The notes beneath the pieces are model-generated. The model was not told where the DNA came from. It saw only the letters and a list, made by a program, of their open reading frames with translations, and did not search any database. Both the position numbers and the translations under genes were made by a program. This document shows positions 59,231 through 64,000 of a DNA stretch of 64,000 nucleotides, piece by piece. The first letter of the stretch is position 1; each line of letters starts with the position of its first letter. Source of the stretch: JBGUVL01 sp964370395 (GTDB taxonomy: Bacteria; Bacillota_I; Bacilli_A; Erysipelotrichales; Erysipelotrichaceae); the NCBI GenBank assembly GCA_964370395.1, contig CAYJIZ010000005.1, positions 58,950 to 122,949 of the forward strand. The letters are read 5' to 3'.

Positions 59231-60526
59231 TTATAAAATTCCCACTCTTTTGAAAATCGTTTCTACGTTCTTCACTTGGTAAGCAGGGTTGAAGCAATCG
59301 TCGATTTCTTCTTGTGTTAATGTTTCTCTCACCTTCTCGTCTGCTTCCATTAAATCTTTAAAGTTGATTTTGTTTTCCCAAGCTTTCATTGCATTTGGTT
59401 GCACTACATCATACGCTTGTTCTCTTGCCCAACCTTTTTCAATTAACTTCAACATGAAACGTTGTGAGAAGATCACTCCATACGTTAACCCGATGTTTTT
59501 CAACATGTTTTCTGGGAACACTGTTAAGTTCGCTAAAATGTTATTGAAACGTGTTAACATGTAATCCAATAAAGCTGTTGCATCTGGTGCTATGATTCTT
59601 TCTGCTGCACTGTGAGAAATGTCTCTTTCGTGCCATAAAGGTAAGTCTTCGTATGCTGTAATCATGTAACCACGTAATACTCTTGCACATCCACATACGT
59701 TTTCGCTTCCAATCGGGTTACGTTTATGTGGCATCGCACTACTTCCTTTTTGCCCTTTTCTAAAGAATTCTTCTGCTTCTCTTACTTCTGTTCTTTGTAA
59801 GTGACGTACTTCTGTCGCCATTTTTTCTAATGAAGTTCCAATTAAAGCCAATGTTGCATAGTATTCTGCATGGCGATCTCTTTGTAGGGTTTGTGTAGAA
59901 ATTTTACTAGAGTTAATTCCTAGTTTTTCACAAACATAATCTTGTACTTCTGGTGGTGTATTCGCAAATGTTCCTACTGCACCTGAAATTTTTCCACATT
60001 CCACATCCGCAGCTGCTTTTTTGAAACGTTCTAAATTACGTTCCATTTCAGCATACCACAATGCGAATTTTAATCCGAACGTTGTAATTTCCGCATGTAC
60101 TCCATGTGTTCTTCCCATACAAACAGTATCTTTGTATTTTAACGCTTGTGACTTTAATGTCGCCAAAAACGTTTCTAAATCTTTCAACAAGATTTCATTT
60201 GCTTGTTTGTATAAGTATCCATATGCTGTATCCACAACATCTGTACTAGTTAATCCATAATGAACCCATTTCTTTTCTTCACCTAATGTTTCACTTACTG
60301 CTCTTGTGAAAGCTACGACATCATGTCTTGTGTCTTCTTCAATTTCATAAATACGATCAATATCAAATGTCGCATTCTTCCATAATTTTTCTACGTCTTC
60401 TTTTGGGATTTCACCTAATGTGCTCCATGCTTCACAAGCTAAAATTTCTACTTTTAACCATGCGTCAAATTTTGATTGTTCGCTCCAAATATCACGCATT
60501 TCTTTTCTTGAATAACGATTTAACAT
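59231..60526 (-). CDS. purB: Adenylosuccinate lyase
   Basis: The enzyme acts twice in purine synthesis, releasing fumarate from SAICAR and adenylosuccinate. The 431-residue protein has TRHDVVAFTRAVSE, the signature GSSAMPHKRNPIGSENV, and HYGLTSTDVVDTA. It is 12 bases after purD, so both are in one operon; the other pur genes are not in the window. Confidence 0.95.
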   Translation of the reverse strand: MLNRYSRKEMRDIWSEQSKFDAWLKVEILACEAWSTLGEIPKEDVEKLWKNATFDIDRIYEIEEDTRHDVVAFTRAVSETLGEEKKWVHYGLTSTDVVDTAYGYLYKQANEILLKDLETFLATLKSQALKYKDTVCMGRTHGVHAEITTFGLKFALWYAEMERNLERFKKAAADVECGKISGAVGTFANTPPEVQDYVCEKLGINSSKISTQTLQRDRHAEYYATLALIGTSLEKMATEVRHLQRTEVREAEEFFRKGQKGSSAMPHKRNPIGSENVCGCARVLRGYMITAYEDLPLWHERDISHSAAERIIAPDATALLDYMLTRFNNILANLTVFPENMLKNIGLTYGVIFSQRFMLKLIEKGWAREQAYDVVQPNAMKAWENKINFKDLMEADEKVRETLTQEEIDDCFNPAYQVKNVETIFKRVGIL

Positions 60527-60538
60527 ATCTTGTTCCCC

Positions 60539-61771
60539 CTACATATCTTTCTTTCCGATATCATTACGGTAAAATAATTTATCACATTTAATTTTCTTTA
60601 CATCCGTGTATGCTTTGTCGTATGCTTCTTCAATCGTTTTTGCGCTAGCAACAACAATTAACACACGACCACCATCACTCACAAGTTGTCCATTCACTTC
60701 GTTTGTACCCATATGATAGATTTTTGAAGTAACTTCGTCCAGCCCTTCAATCACTGCTCCTTTTGTGGATGAAGCAGGGTAGTTTTCACTTGCCATAACC
60801 ACACCTAGTGTGACATTGTCATCCCACTCTAGTGTTGGTTGTTTGTGATCCATTACATCCAAAATCGTTTGCACGAAATCACTTTTTAATCTTGGTAAAA
60901 TAACTTCTGCTTCTGGATCACCAAAACGCGCATTGAATTCAATTGTTTTTACACCATCTTTGGTAAGCATTAACCCACCATATAAGAATCCCGTAAACGC
61001 AACGTTTTCACTAACCATCGCTTTTGCCATCGGTTTCATTACTTTTTCCATTGCTTCTTCAATTATTTCACTTGTTATTTTATTCACTGGAGAATACACA
61101 CCCATTCCTCCAGTATTTGGTCCCTTATCGCCATCGTATGCACATTTGTGATCTTGTGCGATTTCCATAGGAACGACAATATCATCACAGACAAAACTCA
61201 TTAATGAAAATTCAAATCCTTCTAAGCATTCTTCTACAACAACCGAATTGTTTTCAATCGCAAATGCGATATCCAAAGCTTCCATTGCTTCTTCTAAAGT
61301 GTAAGCAACCGTTACTCCTTTTCCTGCTTTTAATCCATCTTCTTTAATTACGATTGGAGCACCTTGTTTTTCAACATATGCTTTCGCTTCTTCTAAAGAG
61401 TGAAATGTTTCATATGCAGCTGTTGGAATATTGTATTTCGCCATCATTTTCTTAGCGAAATCTTTGCTTGATTCTACCTTTGCTGCTTCCTTACTAGGAC
61501 CCCAAATTTTAAGCCCTTCTTTTTCAAATGCATCCACAACACCAAGTGCTAATGTGTCTTCTGGACCAACGATTGTTAAGTCGATTGCTTCGCTTTTTGC
61601 GAATGCAACTAGCTTCTCAATATCATCACTTGCGATGTTGACTCTTGTAGTGATATCTTCCATCCCAACATTACCTGGTGCACTATACACAATATCAACT
61701 AGCTCGCTACGAAATGCAGCATCTGCTAATGCGTGTTCTCTTCCACCTTTTCCAATGACAAGAATTTTCAT
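60539..61771 (-). CDS. purD: Phosphoribosylamine-glycine ligase
   Basis: This ATP-grasp enzyme makes glycinamide ribonucleotide from phosphoribosylamine and glycine. The 410-residue protein has the N-terminal VIGKGGREHALA, VGPEDTLALGVVD, the ATP-grasp KEDGLKAGKGVTVAYT and NARFGDPEAEVILPRLKSD. TTTAGGAGGCATATT precedes the ATG. Its promoter contains an element shared with fhs. Confidence 0.96.
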   Translation of the reverse strand: MKILVIGKGGREHALADAAFRSELVDIVYSAPGNVGMEDITTRVNIASDDIEKLVAFAKSEAIDLTIVGPEDTLALGVVDAFEKEGLKIWGPSKEAAKVESSKDFAKKMMAKYNIPTAAYETFHSLEEAKAYVEKQGAPIVIKEDGLKAGKGVTVAYTLEEAMEALDIAFAIENNSVVVEECLEGFEFSLMSFVCDDIVVPMEIAQDHKCAYDGDKGPNTGGMGVYSPVNKITSEIIEEAMEKVMKPMAKAMVSENVAFTGFLYGGLMLTKDGVKTIEFNARFGDPEAEVILPRLKSDFVQTILDVMDHKQPTLEWDDNVTLGVVMASENYPASSTKGAVIEGLDEVTSKIYHMGTNEVNGQLVSDGGRVLIVVASAKTIEEAYDKAYTDVKKIKCDKLFYRNDIGKKDM

Positions 61772-61794
61772 AATATGCCTCCTAAATTTTTACG

Positions 61795-61825
61795 TACACA
61801 TCTATTTTACTTTATTTAGGGTGTC
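61795..61825 (-). promoter_or_regulatory. Shared purD/fhs promoter element, purD copy
   Basis: The element matches 56870-56900 at 28 of 31 positions. It lies 24 bases before purD, overlaps a TTGACA -35 on the minus strand and contains the AT-rich core TAAATAAAGTAAAATAGA. Confidence 0.55.
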
Positions 61826-61842
61826 AATACAATAAAGGGAAA

Positions 61843-61881
61843 ACAAAAAAACTAGCCAATTGAATCAATTTGCTAGTTTCT
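61843..61881 (-). terminator. Terminator of the DUF2974 gene
   Basis: On the minus strand AAACTAGC and GCTAGTTT enclose a second AATT/AATT pairing and are followed by TTTTTGTTTTCC. Confidence 0.75.
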
Positions 61882-61890
61882 ATCACTCTA

Positions 61891-63030
61891 CTATTTTGTA
61901 TTCTCTTTTTTCGTGAATAAAATTGACTTCGTTTGACTCCATAAGAAGCGCATAATCTCAACAAACAACTTACGATCTTCAGGGCTCATCGCACTCAATT
62001 CTTTGATGCCGACAAATCCTTGTTTGATGGAAATGTCACTAATGTCATTCACACTATTGATATCCAATACTTTTAAAACATCAAACAACATTTCAATGAA
62101 TTCTTGTTTCTTGTCTTCTTCTAAGGACATTAACTTCTCATCGATAAAAGCCTTAGTGTCATCGCTCTCTTTGCTTAACGCATCACATCTGACAAACCCA
62201 TTGCGTGTCACTTGCCAATTAAAACAATCATGTTGGGCTAATCCTTGTTCGTACCCTTCCATAATGACTTGTTTCTCTTTATGCGACAACAATCTTCCGA
62301 TGATGGATGACTTTGGTAAATACGCAGTAATACGATCAATAATCGGACTTACATCATACTTTTCATAAAAGGAGTCACGAAATCCAGGTCCATCAAAATT
62401 ATAGATACGTTCAATATGTGGTTGCATCTCACTTACACATATACCAGCACACATCGCCAAGTTACCACCTTTGGAGTGTCCTCCGATGTATAATTTTGGA
62501 TAGCTGACTTGTTTCATAAACCCAAACCGCATTTTTTCTTCGATATTTTGTCCAAACACATGTGCCAAATAATCACATGCCAATTGTTGAGAAGGAATCA
62601 CATCACTGTATGTCATCTTCAAATCTTCTTTCCATCCTACCATACTGCGATCGGTTCCTCGAAAAGAAACAAACAGATGATGATCTGGTAATTGAAACGT
62701 AATTGCCGCAAATTGAATTTCATCATCTTTACTAAATTTACTTTCATAATGTACCAGATAAATATCTTTGTAACGAGTGGCATCTTTTAACTTTTCAACT
62801 AGCGTTGGAATACGCACACTATAAATATAAACTTTTTCTAATTCTTTTTGGGTATGGTGTTCCATATACATACGACAAGCTTGTTGTAGTGATATCGGTT
62901 TGTCCTTTACAATCCCATCCCACTCTACATAGGATAGTTCACTAAAAACCAAGGCATCTACCTCGTGAAATGGTTGCACTTTAAAGGGGATATCTTTTCG
63001 CCAATCAAGATAAGTTAAAATATTTTCCAT
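61891..63030 (-). CDS. Mbeg1-like / DUF2974 alpha-beta hydrolase
   Basis: The 379-residue protein begins MENILTYLDWRKDIPF, as in DUF2974, and has FVSFRGTDRSMVGWKEDL followed by the nucleophile elbow YIGGHSKGGNLAMCA (Ser in GHSKG) and NFDGPGF with a likely catalytic Asp. These proteins look like intracellular lipases or esterases; substrates are not known. AGGAGGAACAAA precedes the ATG. It is divergent from the YkvA-like gene. Confidence 0.85.
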   Translation of the reverse strand: MENILTYLDWRKDIPFKVQPFHEVDALVFSELSYVEWDGIVKDKPISLQQACRMYMEHHTQKELEKVYIYSVRIPTLVEKLKDATRYKDIYLVHYESKFSKDDEIQFAAITFQLPDHHLFVSFRGTDRSMVGWKEDLKMTYSDVIPSQQLACDYLAHVFGQNIEEKMRFGFMKQVSYPKLYIGGHSKGGNLAMCAGICVSEMQPHIERIYNFDGPGFRDSFYEKYDVSPIIDRITAYLPKSSIIGRLLSHKEKQVIMEGYEQGLAQHDCFNWQVTRNGFVRCDALSKESDDTKAFIDEKLMSLEEDKKQEFIEMLFDVLKVLDINSVNDISDISIKQGFVGIKELSAMSPEDRKLFVEIMRFLWSQTKSILFTKKENTK

Positions 63031-63089
63031 TTTGTTCCTCCTGTTTTCTTTTCTTTATTATACACTACTTACTTCTATTTCATTTAGGA

Positions 63090-63118
63090 TTGTCAGAAAT
63101 TTACGTATCCCTTACAAT
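63090..63118 (+). promoter_or_regulatory. Promoter of a probable leaderless mRNA (YkvA-like gene)
   Basis: TTGTCA (63090-63095), 17 bases and TACAAT (63113-63118) are followed after 6 bases by the ATG at 63125, the same geometry as at trmN6. Confidence 0.65.
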
Positions 63119-63124
63119 AGAAAC

Positions 63125-63487
63125 ATGGACATCAAACAAAAAGCGAAGCAACTGAAAACGAAAATACCTATTGTATGGATGGCACTTAAACACAAAGATA
63201 CGCCAATGATTGCGAAAATACTGGCTGTTTTTATTATGGTTTATGTTTTGTCACCAATCGATTTCATCCCTGATTTCATTCCTGTCATAGGTTACTTGGA
63301 TGATATTATCATTGTCCCGTTACTTATTACATTGTGTTTGCGTTTCATTCCAGATGAAGTGATTGCAAACTGTGAAAAGCAACTGGAAGATCACCCTTTT
63401 GCTTTGCATAAAAAATGGGTGTTTGCTGTTCCCTTTTTATTGCTTTGGGTTATAATAGTACTAGTACTAATAAAATGGTTATGGTAA
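63125..63487 (+). CDS. YkvA/DUF1232 membrane protein
   Basis: The 120-residue protein has the DUF1232 core LAVFIMVYVLSPIDFIPDFIPVIGYLDDIIIVPLLI across two membrane helices and a third helix at the C-terminus (FAVPFLLLWVIIVLVLIKWLW). Function is unknown in the family. I place the start at the ATG at 63125, directly after a promoter; the frame extends to 63032 but through the divergent gene's regulatory region. Confidence 0.85.
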   Translation: MDIKQKAKQLKTKIPIVWMALKHKDTPMIAKILAVFIMVYVLSPIDFIPDFIPVIGYLDDIIIVPLLITLCLRFIPDEVIANCEKQLEDHPFALHKKWVFAVPFLLLWVIIVLVLIKWLW

Positions 63488-63497
63488 AGGAGTCCCT

Positions 63498-63929
63498 ATG
63501 GAAGAACAAAAATACATATTTAATGGAAATGCACAAGATGCCATTGATTTGTTTGCGGAACAAATCGAAATGTTGCCGTATGATATATTATTCACACAGT
63601 TTGAAGGAAGCGAAGAAGCCTTCTTTTCCTTTTCGATGGAAGCATTTGATGAAGAGTACCAAACTTTACTCTTATCGATGATTTCATTGATGATTAGCGA
63701 AAATCGCATTGAAGCAAATGCCATCACAACCATATCAGAGTTAAGCAATGGTAGCTTTGATGAGTTGGCATTAATCAAACAAACAAATTTAATCGCTCGT
63801 ATGTTTTTTGAAAGTGGATTTGAAGTAAACCACGAACATGAACATGACCACCACGATTGTGAGTGCGAAGGCGATTGCACTTGTGATGGCGAAAAAGAGG
63901 ATTGCTCTTGCCAACATCATATGAATTAA
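63498..63929 (+). CDS. Acidic helical protein with a His/Cys-rich metal-binding tail
   Basis: The 143-residue protein has an acidic, mostly helical first part (residues 1-110). Its last 33 residues form a tail packed with His, Cys, Asp and Glu (HEHEHDHHDCECEGDC, then CSCQHHMN). Such a tail should bind transition metals, for instance nickel, zinc or copper. No family is recognised. AAAGGAGTCCCT precedes the ATG, which follows the YkvA-like stop by 10 bases. Confidence 0.7.
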   Translation: MEEQKYIFNGNAQDAIDLFAEQIEMLPYDILFTQFEGSEEAFFSFSMEAFDEEYQTLLLSMISLMISENRIEANAITTISELSNGSFDELALIKQTNLIARMFFESGFEVNHEHEHDHHDCECEGDCTCDGEKEDCSCQHHMN

Positions 63930-64000
63930 AAAAAGGCTGTCATTTGTGAAGTTGTCAACGGAAAGTAGACACTTTAAAAAGAACACTGGAAGCCTTGCTC

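Noticed and set aside
63789..63986. 65-codon minus-strand frame at the right edge
   Set aside because: It is the antisense of the His/Cys tail. The apparent hydrophobicity is a by-product of the repeated codons.

Overview
The window is AT-rich DNA with dense short operons, strong AGGAGG-type ribosome binding sites and hairpin-plus-T-run terminators. It also carries split or standalone ECF S components, a GntR/YtrA-type ABC operon and several PTS genes. This points to a Bacillota chromosome, most likely a fermentative gut lineage of the Erysipelotrichia type. The phylum is well supported; the class is my inference. I saw no rRNA, tRNA, CRISPR array or complete insertion sequence.

Layout. 1-11 kb: housekeeping metabolism, mostly on the minus strand. 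It holds a kinase-like gene, prs with a GlmU acetyltransferase-only protein, fba, ispD, the metY-metA pair (homocysteine from O-acetylhomoserine by direct sulfhydrylation), a HAD phosphatase, a DeoR regulator and the tsaC-rpiB-glyA operon. 11-18 kb: small accessory operons. These include a nucleotidyltransferase-ASCH fusion, an HxlR-linked PEBP/VOC/AEC operon, and a MocR regulator divergent from an ECF vitamin transporter, with a lipoprotein and a Phd/YefM-like orphan behind it. 18-32 kb: prfA-prmC, MATE, rpmE, metK behind a compact SAM-I-clan riboswitch, a DtxR-type metalloregulator, a feoA-feoA-feoB operon with repeated AGTTAACT operators, and mnmG.

32-50 kb: a catabolic island. It has a ferredoxin-nitroreductase, glycerate kinase, a fructose-type PTS with an aldolase, an iron alcohol dehydrogenase, OFA-type and AEC transporters, an orphan mannose-type IIB, a PRD activator, thiolase, 3-hydroxyacyl-CoA dehydrogenase, a CoA-transferase and an acyl-CoA synthetase broken by one in-frame TAG. 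Six copies of a 19-bp palindrome, TTGCACTAnnnTAGTGCAA, each sit 41-43 bp upstream of a -10 element before six transcription units. This looks like an undescribed activator regulon.

50-64 kb: a YtrA-type GntR/ABC operon, trmN6, fhs, yaiI, a putative peptide quorum-sensing cassette, purD-purB, a lipase-like protein, a YkvA protein and a His/Cys-tailed protein. The quorum-sensing cassette is a helical RRNPP/Rgg-like regulator whose stop overlaps the start of a 41-residue secreted peptide by ATGA. purD and fhs share a nearly identical 31-bp promoter element. trmN6 and the ykvA-like gene both appear to be leaderless, with ATG six bases after the -10.

The strongest candidates for new biology are the regulator-peptide cassette (57501-58900), the TTGCACTA regulon (38.3-50.2 kb), and the iron-operator locus with a predicted small RNA (29.1-29.4 kb).
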